A stretch of 38,331 bases of DNA from Bacteroides nordii WAL 11050 = JCM 12987 (GTDB lineage Bacteria > Bacteroidota > Bacteroidia > Bacteroidales > Bacteroidaceae), in NCBI GenBank assembly GCA_000613465.1, contig BAJA01000045.1:1-38331 (forward strand). Direction: 5' to 3'. The first letter of the stretch is position 1; every line of letters begins with the position of its first letter. The notes beneath the pieces were generated by a model. The model was not told the DNA's origin. It saw only the letters and a program-made list of their open reading frames with translations, and made no database searches. Position numbers and translations under genes: made by a program. Below are positions 33,001 through 38,331 of this stretch, piece after piece.

Positions 33001-34555
33001 TAATACCTCGTTTGCCATAAAAGACACGATACGTCTGGCACCGGAAGGAATCACATTCGATCACATCCATATTTCAGATATGGAAGGGCATCAGGGAAGA
33101 ATGAATGGATATCTCCATTACGAACATTTCAAGAATATAAAGTATCAATTCGACATTCAGGTCAACAATATGCTGGTAATGAACACACAGGAATCTCCGG
33201 ATTTCCCCTTCTATGGTACAGTATATGCCACTGGAAACGCTCTGCTCGCAGGTAATGCACAAGACGGGCTCGATGCGAACATAGCAATGACTACCAACCG
33301 GAATACGAACTTTACATATAGTACAGGAACTGTTGCCTCGGCCACCAGTAATCAATTTATTAAGTTTGTAGACAAAACCCCACGACGTAGCATACAGGAT
33401 TCGATACAGATCATTTCATTCTATGAACAAGCCCAACAGAAAGAAGAAGAGAAAAATTCACAGACAGACATCCGTCTCAACATATTAGTAGATGCCACAC
33501 CGGATGCTACAATGAAAATTGTTATGGATCCTGTTGCCGGTGATTATATCAGTGGACGGGGTTCAGGTAATATTCGTGTAGAGTTCTATAATAAAGGAGA
33601 TGTGAAAATGTTCGGTAACTACCACATTCAACAGGGTATCTATAAATTCAGCCTTCAGGAAGTAATACGTAAGGACTTTATTATCAAAGACGGAAGTACT
33701 ATTACCTTCAATGGACCGCCACTTAATGCCACATTGGATATACAGGCCTCTTACACTGTACCCTCAGCCTCATTAAATGACTTGATACCAGATGCATCTG
33801 TGGTTGTGCAACAACCCAATGTCCGTGTAAACTGTATGATGAATCTTACTGGCATCCTGTTGCGCCCCTCTATTAAATTAGGTATTGAGCTTCCCAACGA
33901 ACGTGATGAAGTACAGGCCCTGGTACGCAATTATATCAGCACAGATGAACAAATGAATATGCAGATACTCTATCTGTTAGGTATTGGTAAGTTTTACATG
34001 GAAAATAATACAGGTAACCGGCAGAGCTCTGACATGATGTCCTCTGTATTATCTTCTACTCTATCCGGCCAACTGAACAATGTACTCTCACAGATTATCG
34101 ATAATAACAACTGGAACATCGGAACCAATCTCAGTACCGGTGAGAAAGGCTGGACAGATATGGAAGTGGAAGGAATCCTTTCGGGTCAATTGCTCAATAA
34201 CCGACTGATTATCAATGGGAATTTTGGATATAGAGATAATCCAATGGCTAATACCAACTTTGTGGGAGACTTTGAAGCAGAATGGTTACTGACCCGTTCG
34301 GGAGAAGTACGATTGAAAGCATATAATGAAACGAATGATCGCTATTATACTAAAACCAATCTGACTACCCAGGGAGTCGGCATTATGTATAAGAAAGATT
34401 TCAGTAAATGGAATGAACTTTTCTTCTGGAACAAGTGGAAGCTTCGTAATCTAAAAAGAAAAATGGAGAAGAAGCAGGAAGAAATTCAAAAGAATGATTC
34501 TACAAAAACAGATAGTGCACAATCAAAAACAAAAAGACAACGACCGGAAAAATAA
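30020..34555 (+). CDS. tamB: TamB-like translocation and assembly module / AsmA-like envelope protein
   Basis: 1511 aa if started at CTG 30020. The N-terminal signal anchor KKTVRWVLGIVLGVYIGVIL lies upstream of the first ATG/GTG/TTG-type codon (TTG 30083), and the in-frame stop TAA at 30002 limits the start to 30005-30083. CTG-AAA-AAG at 30020 is the best candidate, perhaps replacing an ATG. The body is a long repetitive beta-helical (AsmA/VPS13-like groove) region. The C-terminal about 350 residues form the TamB domain (DUF490), with VAGDYISGRGSGNIRVEF, DFIIKDGSTITFNGPPLNATLDIQASY and the final barrel-like FVGDFEAEWLLTRSGEVRLKAY. Inner-membrane anchored, spanning the periplasm. It aids outer-membrane protein insertion or phospholipid transport. 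It ends in a basic Lys/Gln-rich tail. Confidence 0.88.
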   Translation: MKKTVRWVLGIVLGVYIGVILLLNIPFVQQKFAVFVAKELSRVMGTELTIGRIDMGLLNRIIIDDVLLDDQSGKEMLKVTRLSAKFEILPLFKGKITISSVQLFGFNINLNKKTPDSPPNFKFVLDAFASKDTVKKEKNIDLRINSILIRRGKLAYDVLSEEKTPGKFNAKHVRLQNIIANISLKALQNDSVNASIKRLSVDEQSGFELKKLSLKLVANDKEMSIDNFVIDLPNTSLKMDTIHLNYDSLGAFKQFTNNVRFSFHTLPSHITLKDISPFVPALSNFKEQIELDMDVNGTIDQLNCSKLEIKAGKQFHLLGDVSLQDLSHPQDAFVFGKMSNLSANSAGIGFLVRNLSKNYNGVPPVLERLGDVSFHGEISGYFTDLVTYGLFHTDIGSVKTDLKLSSNKEKGLFAYSGSVKTKDFELGKLLNNEKLGEITFNLDVQGSHYEKQRPSIVLKGLVAAIEYSNYKYENITLDGEYKRGGFNGKAALNDENATIAINGDINLTEKVPTFDFSASVSNFRPHELNLTPKYEDATFSVKVKANFKGGSIDQMIGNIDIDSLQFTAPEKNFFMKNMHLSATQQTGINQLTLNSEFLTANVKGRFMYHTLPSSVMGILRSYIPSLILPPKKTIETDNNFSFDINIYNTDILSTIFDIPLKVYTHSTINGYVNDRMKRLRVEGYFPRLQYKNNFLESGLLLCENPADQFRVRVRFTNQKKKGAVNLSLEAQAKDDLVNTTINWGNNAAVTYSGQLAAAAQFLRTEGDKPLLKAIVDIKPTDVILNDTIWEVHPSQVVVDSGKIDVNDFYFSHQDRYIRINGRVSDNPADTVKVNLKDINIGYVFDIARISDDVNFEGDATGMAYASGILKKPVLNTRLSIRSFTLNKGLLGDLDIYGAWDNEKKGIYLDAHIQEKDISKVHVDGFIYPIKPTSGLDLNIDAENLNIKFLEHYMRSIAQDIKGRATGKVHFYGKFKGLNLDGAVMTDASMKFDILNTSFAIKDTIRLAPEGITFDHIHISDMEGHQGRMNGYLHYEHFKNIKYQFDIQVNNMLVMNTQESPDFPFYGTVYATGNALLAGNAQDGLDANIAMTTNRNTNFTYSTGTVASATSNQFIKFVDKTPRRSIQDSIQIISFYEQAQQKEEEKNSQTDIRLNILVDATPDATMKIVMDPVAGDYISGRGSGNIRVEFYNKGDVKMFGNYHIQQGIYKFSLQEVIRKDFIIKDGSTITFNGPPLNATLDIQASYTVPSASLNDLIPDASVVVQQPNVRVNCMMNLTGILLRPSIKLGIELPNERDEVQALVRNYISTDEQMNMQILYLLGIGKFYMENNTGNRQSSDMMSSVLSSTLSGQLNNVLSQIIDNNNWNIGTNLSTGEKGWTDMEVEGILSGQLLNNRLIINGNFGYRDNPMANTNFVGDFEAEWLLTRSGEVRLKAYNETNDRYYTKTNLTTQGVGIMYKKDFSKWNELFFWNKWKLRNLKRKMEKKQEEIQKNDSTKTDSAQSKTKRQRPEK

Positions 34556-34573
34556 AACAAGCATTCCGGATAA

Positions 34574-34708
34574 TACTGGCAGAGTTGGTTTATCAAATTC
34601 TTCCCGCAAGGAGTGAAAGATCCGGAATATATATTGCTCAAATTCAGCAGTAATCAGGCTACAATTTATATTGAAGATCAATTTCAGCGCGTAGCAATAA
34701 AAGAGTAA
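34574..34708 (+). pseudogene. Possible remnant of a pyridoxamine-phosphate-oxidase-like (FMN-binding stress protein) gene
   Basis: In the 253-bp gap after tamB one frame is open for 45 codons, ending TAA at 34706-34708. It reads like a protein tail (FFPQGVKDPEYILLKF, then YIEDQFQRV). The pattern of an aromatic residue, PxGxxDP, and a hydrophobic strand resembles the C-terminal part of general-stress-protein-26-like FMN-binding proteins. There is no start or upstream domain. It may be a leftover from a deletion or a chance reading frame. Confidence 0.3.
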
Positions 34709-34767
34709 GAACACACCATAACATTCCGGTAGAAAGGAAAAATTGCCGCAAAAATCTGAATAAATAC

Positions 34768-34775
34768 TATCTTTG
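34768..34775 (+). promoter_or_regulatory. -7 box of the MBL-fold hydrolase gene
   Basis: TATCTTTG, a perfect TAnnTTTG, 33 nt before the ATG at 34809. A TTG at 34743-34745 is a possible -33 element with a rather long 22-nt spacer. The -7 box overlaps one arm of an inverted repeat (CTATCTTT at 34767-34774, AAAGATAG at 34794-34801). Confidence 0.55.
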
Positions 34776-34808
34776 CAACACGAAAACAAATGAAAAGATA
34801 GTAATACA

Positions 34809-35612
34809 ATGACTCAACTCATAATGCTGGGTACAGGAAATGCAATGGCAATAGAATGCTATAATACCTGTTTCGCTCTAAAATCAGGAAAAGAGTACTT
34901 TTTAGTAGATGCCGGTGGTGGCAACGGCATCTTCACTCAACTTAAAAAAGCAAATATTGCTTGTACTGACATTCATCATATGTTCATCACTCATGCTCAT
35001 ACTGATCACTTATTGGGTATGGTGTGGATGGTACGCAATATAGCAATGATGATAAACAATGGTAAGTATGAGGGCACTTTGACTATCTATTGCCACGATG
35101 AAGTGAAAGAAACATTGCTTACTATTTGCCGTCTGACTCTCCCACAGAAAATAATGCTTCCCATTGGCAAACGGATTCTTATACAGGAAGTTAAGGATGG
35201 AGACAAAGCAGAAATCGCCAATATAAAACTCTCTTTTTTCGATATTGCTTCCACTAAGATGAAACAATTTGGGTTTCAGGCTATCCTACCCAACCAAAAA
35301 ACATTGGTCTGTCTGGGTGACGAACCTTACAACGAAAAAAGCCACAGATATGTAGCACATTGCGATTGGTTGCTTTGTGAAGCGTTTTGTCTTTATGCAG
35401 ACAAAGAAAGATTCAAACCATATGAAAAACATCACAGTACAGCACTTGATGCCGGAAGATTGGCAGAAGAATTAAATGTAAAAAATCTATTGCTCTATCA
35501 TACAGAAGACGAAAACATAAAAGAACGGAAACATAAATATAGCCGGGAAGCTTCCAGGCTATTTAAAGGTAATATATTTGTACCCGATGATCTGGAAATT
35601 ATTACATTATAA
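34809..35612 (+). CDS. MBL-fold metallo-hydrolase, RNase Z-like
   Basis: 267 aa. It has the metallo-beta-lactamase metal motif THAHTDH (His62, His64, Asp66, His67), an upstream LVDAGGGNG, and C-terminal HHSTALDAGRLAEELNVKNLLLYH with further metal-ligand histidines. The order and the GTGNAM start resemble RNase Z and related phosphodiesterases. It is shorter than classical tRNase Z (about 300 aa), and the flexible arm is not evident, so the substrate is unknown. Cytoplasmic. It has its own promoter. It converges tail to tail with the acetyltransferase remnant, 12 bp apart, without a visible terminator. Confidence 0.85.
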   Translation: MTQLIMLGTGNAMAIECYNTCFALKSGKEYFLVDAGGGNGIFTQLKKANIACTDIHHMFITHAHTDHLLGMVWMVRNIAMMINNGKYEGTLTIYCHDEVKETLLTICRLTLPQKIMLPIGKRILIQEVKDGDKAEIANIKLSFFDIASTKMKQFGFQAILPNQKTLVCLGDEPYNEKSHRYVAHCDWLLCEAFCLYADKERFKPYEKHHSTALDAGRLAEELNVKNLLLYHTEDENIKERKHKYSREASRLFKGNIFVPDDLEIITL

Positions 35613-35624
35613 AACAGATGTATC

Positions 35625-36194
35625 CTATAATTGTCTTACTACGCGGCAAGGATTCCCCACTGCAAGACAATTAGCCGGAATATCTTTAGTCACCACACTA
35701 CCAGCTCCGATGGTAGTATTATCACCGATAGTCACCCCAGGCAATATAATAGAACCACCGCCAATCCAGACATTATTGCCCAGAGTGACAGGAGCCGTCA
35801 AAGAATTCCAGTAAGCACTGTTTTCAGAAAGCCTCTCCATCGGATTTACCGGATGAAATACAGTATAAATATGCACTCCCGGAGCAATACCACAATTATC
35901 ACCGATGGTAATACGGTTACAATCGAGGAAAACACAATTCATATTTATTTCAACATTATTCCCTAAATGAATATTCTCACCATAATCTACAAAAAAAGGA
36001 GCGGTGATCCACACATTCTTTCCATGTGAACCAAGTAATTCATTTAAAATAGCATCCAATTTCTCCTGATCTGTTGTGTCAGTTGTAGCATATTCTCTTT
36101 GCAGTTGTTTTGCTTTGTGCCAACGGGTAATCAGTTATGTATCAGTAAAATCATATATTTCTCCTGACAGCATTTTTTCTTTTTCTGTTTTCAT
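35625..36194 (-). pseudogene. Sugar (maltose-type) O-acetyltransferase interrupted by a stop at codon 20
   Basis: From ATG 36192-36194 the frame encodes the normal Mac N-terminus (MKTEKEKMLSGEIYDFTDT), then TAA at 36135-36137, then continues in the same frame (LITRWHKAKQLQREYATTD) into the full left-handed beta-helix acetyltransferase. That part has hexapeptide repeats, FHPV with the catalytic His, and IGAGSVVTKDIPANCLAVGNP. Without the stop it would be 189 aa, the usual length. GAA to TAA is the simplest change. A TTG at 36057-36059 preceded by CAGGAGAAA could allow re-initiation, giving a 144-aa acetyl-CoA-binding domain without the Mac domain. It follows hxlR by 10 nt, so the pair was probably an operon. 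Confidence 0.87.
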
Positions 36195-36204
36195 AATAGT
36201 TGTT

Positions 36205-36555
36205 TTATGATTTAGTTTCTCTGTTTTTCAAAATGACAGGCATGTTCTCCAACGCCCAACCTACCAAAGCTTCAATATGAGGAATCAGGCTATGTCCTGT
36301 CTTGGTTAAACAATATTCCACCCGTGGAGGTACTTCGGCATATATCTTTCTTGCCACCAATCCGTCAGCTTCAAGTGTACGAAGAGTTACAGTAAGCATA
36401 CGTTGAGATACATCCTCAATCGTTTTATGAATATCACTGAAACGCATCACTCCATTTGCATTTAATGTGATTAACACGAGCATTGACCATTTATCACCTA
36501 ATCTGCTCAACACATCCCGTACGGGGCAATTTCCTGTAGGATGAAAATTTTCCAT
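36205..36555 (-). CDS. HxlR-family winged-helix transcriptional regulator
   Basis: 116 aa. It has the HxlR signature: N-terminal NCPVRDVLSRLGDKWSMLVL with the conserved Cys9, recognition-helix region RFSDIHKTIEDVSQRMLTVTLRTLEADGLV, and the wing AEVPPRVEYCLTKTG. HxlR regulators sense reactive electrophiles or redox change, often through the conserved Cys. It lies upstream of the broken acetyltransferase and divergent from the DJ-1/PfpI gene. An inverted repeat pair (36586-36596, 36691-36701) spans the control region and may be its operator. Confidence 0.92.
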   Translation of the reverse strand: MENFHPTGNCPVRDVLSRLGDKWSMLVLITLNANGVMRFSDIHKTIEDVSQRMLTVTLRTLEADGLVARKIYAEVPPRVEYCLTKTGHSLIPHIEALVGWALENMPVILKNRETKS

Positions 36556-36585
36556 TTTTTTATTTATTCTATTCCACTGATGCTC

Positions 36586-36701
36586 AACAATAGTTACTTC
36601 TATGTAAGTCCCTTATCCTGAGGTACGTTCTTGTTTATATGAATCAGTAAATCTATCTTTGCGGTACAAAAGTAATAAACTTACTAAAAATAACTATTGT
36701 T
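36586..36701. promoter_or_regulatory. Divergent hxlR / DJ-1 control region with paired 11-bp sites
   Basis: AACAATAGTTA (36586-36596, in the hxlR leader) and its exact reverse complement TAACTATTGTT (36691-36701, 20 nt before the DJ-1 ATG) flank two promoters. The plus-strand promoter is TTG 36631-36633, a 20-nt spacer and TATCTTTG 36654-36661. The minus-strand -7 box is TACTTTTG at 36667-36674. A further 5-bp repeat AGTAA-N5-TTACT lies at 36671-36685. The arrangement fits control of both genes by HxlR (inference). Confidence 0.55.
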
Positions 36702-36720
36702 TCACTTTATAATTAATGTT

Positions 36721-37252
36721 ATGGCAAAGAAAGTTGCAGTTTTAGCAGTAAATCCGGTCAACGGATTTGGTTTATTCCAGTATTTGGAAGCATTTTTTGA
36801 GAATCATATTTCATACAAAGTGTATGCAGTGGCAGAAACGAAAGAGATTAAAACCAATTCAGGCATAACTTTACTTACAGACGATGTGATAAGTAATCTG
36901 AAAGGACATGAGGATGAATATGACGCATTGGTATTCGCCTGTGGAGATGCAATTCCGGTATTTAAGGACAATGCAGACAAGCAATATAATCTTGATTTAA
37001 TGGAAGTGATTAAAACTTTCGGAAACAAAGGAAAGCTAATGATTGGACACTGTGCTGCCGCAATGATGTTTGATTTTACAGGAATCACTAACGGTAAAAA
37101 AATAGCAGTACATCCTCTGGCAAAACCAGACTATACAAAATGGAACAGCTACAGATGAGAAATCAGAAATTGATGGAAACTTCTATACTGCGCAGGATGA
37201 AAATACGATCTGGACAATGATGCCTAAAATAATAGAAGTTCTCAAAAAATAG
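36721..37252 (+). pseudogene. DJ-1/PfpI-family protein gene, frameshifted near 37130
   Basis: From ATG 36721 the sequence has a DJ-1/PfpI-like core: KVAVLAVNPVNGFGLFQYLE, YDALVFACGDAIPVF, and the nucleophile-elbow region MIGHCAAAMMF with its Cys. At 37129-37131 the frame shifts. The original frame ends after PDYTKWNSYR (145 aa), while the next frame continues with family-like sequence (QNGTATDEKSEIDGNFYTAQDENTIWTMMPKIIEVLKK) to TAG 37250-37252. Removing one base (for example the A at 37130) restores a 176-aa protein of normal size. Members are glyoxalases, deglycases or stress proteins. Regulation by the divergent HxlR is likely. An ATG at 36721 is chosen over an upstream TTG. Confidence 0.85.
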
Positions 37253-37307
37253 AAACCTATTCCGTTCTATATAAGAAATATTGTAGAAGCAAATCAACTT
37301 AGCATTA

Positions 37308-37357
37308 AAACACAGATTATCGCAAAAATCAGATTTAATCTGCGATAACCTGTGTTT
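37308..37357. repeat. Intergenic inverted repeat of the AAACACAGATTA type
   Basis: Arms 37308-37324 and 37341-37357 (17 bp, one mismatch that becomes a G-U pair on the minus strand) flank a 16-nt centre. The sequence AAACACAGATTATCGCA is related to the inner arms of the larger palindrome at 37864-38050. It lies between the convergent DJ-1 remnant and yccF and may act as a terminator for both. The rest of 37253-37408 holds nothing else. Confidence 0.65.
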
Positions 37358-37408
37358 ATCCTGCGTTTCAAAAAAACTATCTTGAAATAGATCAGGTTTT
37401 GCAAAACA

Positions 37409-37786
37409 TTATCTCTTATCTACAATTTCCTTCCCAAACGGCGTTAATGCAAGTCCAGCCAGCTTAAAGTGTTGTATACCGAAAGGCAATCCGATAATTG
37501 TGATACTCAGCAACACCCCGAATACCAGATGTGAAAGGCTTATCCAGATACCTCCTAAAAATATCCAGAGAATATTCATTAATATACTGAGACAACCACC
37601 CGAATCTGGGCAACTCCTCACCTCCTTTCCAAATGGATATAATGCCAGCAAAGCCATCTTCAGGGTCTGAAGTCCGAAAGGAATACCAATAATAGTTATC
37701 ATCATCAAGAAACTGGCTATCAGATATTCGACAGCTGTGAATATGCCTCCCAATAGAAGCCATAGTATGTTCATGAGTAAATTCAT
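37409..37786 (-). CDS. YccF-domain inner membrane protein
   Basis: 125 aa, very hydrophobic. It contains two copies of the YccF (DUF307) motif: MNILWLLLGGIFTAVEYL...ITIIGIPFGLQTLKMALLALYPFGKEV and MNILWIFLGGIWISLSHL...ITIIGLPFGIQHFKLAGLALTPFGKEI, with about four membrane segments. The internal duplication is plain. It is an inner membrane protein of unknown function, associated with transport in some annotations. It stands alone, minus strand, between two intergenic repeat elements. Confidence 0.9.
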   Translation of the reverse strand: MNLLMNILWLLLGGIFTAVEYLIASFLMMITIIGIPFGLQTLKMALLALYPFGKEVRSCPDSGGCLSILMNILWIFLGGIWISLSHLVFGVLLSITIIGLPFGIQHFKLAGLALTPFGKEIVDKR

Positions 37787-37863
37787 ATTTCCAAAAATTT
37801 AATTATCTATGGATACAAAGATAAAACAATCTTGTGAATTTTTGTATGGTTTTGAGTGTATTT

Positions 37864-38050
37864 CACCACAGAGTAACACGGAGTTCCACAGAGTTTAAAT
37901 CTTTATTGAAACGCAGATGAACGCAGATTTTCGCAAAGGGAAACAAATCTAAGATAAAGAAATACAGTCTTTTAATCTGTATTTATCTGTGTTAATCCGC
38001 GTTTCATCAGATAAATAGTACTCTGTGGAACTCTGTGTTACTCTGTGGTG
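37864..38050. repeat. Long palindromic intergenic element
   Basis: The outer arms 37864-37894 and 38020-38050 (31 bp each) are reverse complements with a single difference that still forms a G-U pair. They consist of iterated CACAGAGT-type units. Inner arms 37908-37928 and 37985-38005 (GAAACGCAGAT type) match at 18 of 21 positions. The whole 187-bp unit would fold into one long hairpin. It lies in the gene-free stretch after yccF. No coding frame is credible here. Confidence 0.85.
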
Positions 38051-38264
38051 GGTTTTACTCATTTCCGATCGGTTTTGATACAATTTAAACAGGCTAAGAA
38101 TTTATAAATATTAGAGGTATGAGGATATCTCTTATGTAATAATTTTAAAACACCAAAAAAACACTTTCTTTTGTAAAATACAGATAGTTTATAGTAATAA
38201 AAGTGCACAATAATTAATCCAACTAATAAGCTGATTATAAACAAGTTAACATGGTGTAATTTTT

Positions 38265-38331
38265 CTCTACGAGAAACGTATCGAAACTCTACGAAGATCG
38301 GGTCGAAACTCTACGAGAAACGAGACGTTCC
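38265..38331. repeat. 22-bp tandem repeat array, cut by the window end
   Basis: CTCTACGA recurs at 38265, 38287 and 38309, exactly 22 bp apart. The units read CTCTACGA, 8 variable bases, then TCGAAA (third copy partly diverged and truncated at 38331). The 38051-38264 stretch before it is AT-rich, with no convincing gene (one 61-codon frame with a TTG start was discounted). Confidence 0.7.

Noticed and set aside
37864..38050. CRISPR array
   Set aside because: The repeats are inverted arms of one hairpin, not direct repeats with unique spacers, and no cas genes are present.
38059..38244. 61-codon frame on the minus strand with a hydrophobic start
   Set aside because: Starts with TTG, no ribosome binding site or promoter, composition follows the AT-rich background, and no recognisable family.
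38265..38331. CRISPR array at the right edge
   Set aside because: The 22-bp period with only 8 variable bases is too short for repeat-spacer units.

Overview
This window looks like a chromosomal core region of a Bacteroides species (order Bacteroidales). The evidence is the gene set (a complete bat/aerotolerance operon, Bacteroidales-type HU proteins, a DUF4295-rpmG-rpmB cluster, ClpC, and TamB divergent from tsaD) and the promoter style. Most transcription units start with a Bacteroides -7 box (TAnnTTTG), often with a TTG -33 box about 20 bases upstream, and base composition is AT-rich. No phage, transposase or CRISPR array is seen. No assignment to a species is attempted.

Layout. 28-194 (minus): two tandem tRNA-Arg(ACG) genes. 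275-7428 (minus): a patatin-like outer membrane lipase, htpG and clpC. 7429-7963: divergent control region with a perfect 21-bp-arm hairpin. 7964-11789 (plus): gyrA, broken by a one-base frameshift, then a secreted TPR protein. 12019-13531 (minus): a DUF2007-plus-double-Usp protein and a small HTH protein. 13731-22303 (minus): moxR, DUF58, an accessory membrane gene, batA, batB, batC, batD, batE. 22565-24247 (minus): an HU-transmembrane-LysM fusion and a small HU. 24316-26570 (minus): rimO and ftsY. 26831-29912 (minus): a 52-aa DUF4295 gene, rpmG, rpmB, cinA and tsaD. 30020-34555 (plus): tamB, apparently beginning at a non-canonical CTG codon. 34809-37252: an MBL-fold hydrolase (plus), a nonsense-interrupted sugar O-acetyltransferase and its hxlR neighbour (minus), and a frameshifted DJ-1/PfpI gene (plus). 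37409-37786 (minus): YccF. 37787-38331: no gene, but a long palindromic intergenic element and the start of a 22-bp tandem repeat array that runs off the window.

How the genes fit together. The left part is stress proteostasis (Hsp90, Clp ATPase) beside DNA topology. The centre is the aerotolerance operon, in which an AAA+ MoxR chaperone probably acts on von Willebrand factor A membrane proteins. Next is a translation and membrane-targeting block (RimO on S12, FtsY, L28, L33, TsaD for t6A) together with nucleoid proteins. The right end is envelope biogenesis (TamB) followed by an accessory zone in which two of the genes are damaged.

The most interesting object is the 463-residue HU-TM-LysM protein. 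Its predicted topology would link DNA in the cytoplasm to peptidoglycan in the periplasm. A second theme is coding damage: a one-base deletion in essential gyrA, a stop at codon 20 of the acetyltransferase, a one-base insertion in the DJ-1 gene, and the missing canonical tamB start. It must be settled whether these are real or sequencing errors.
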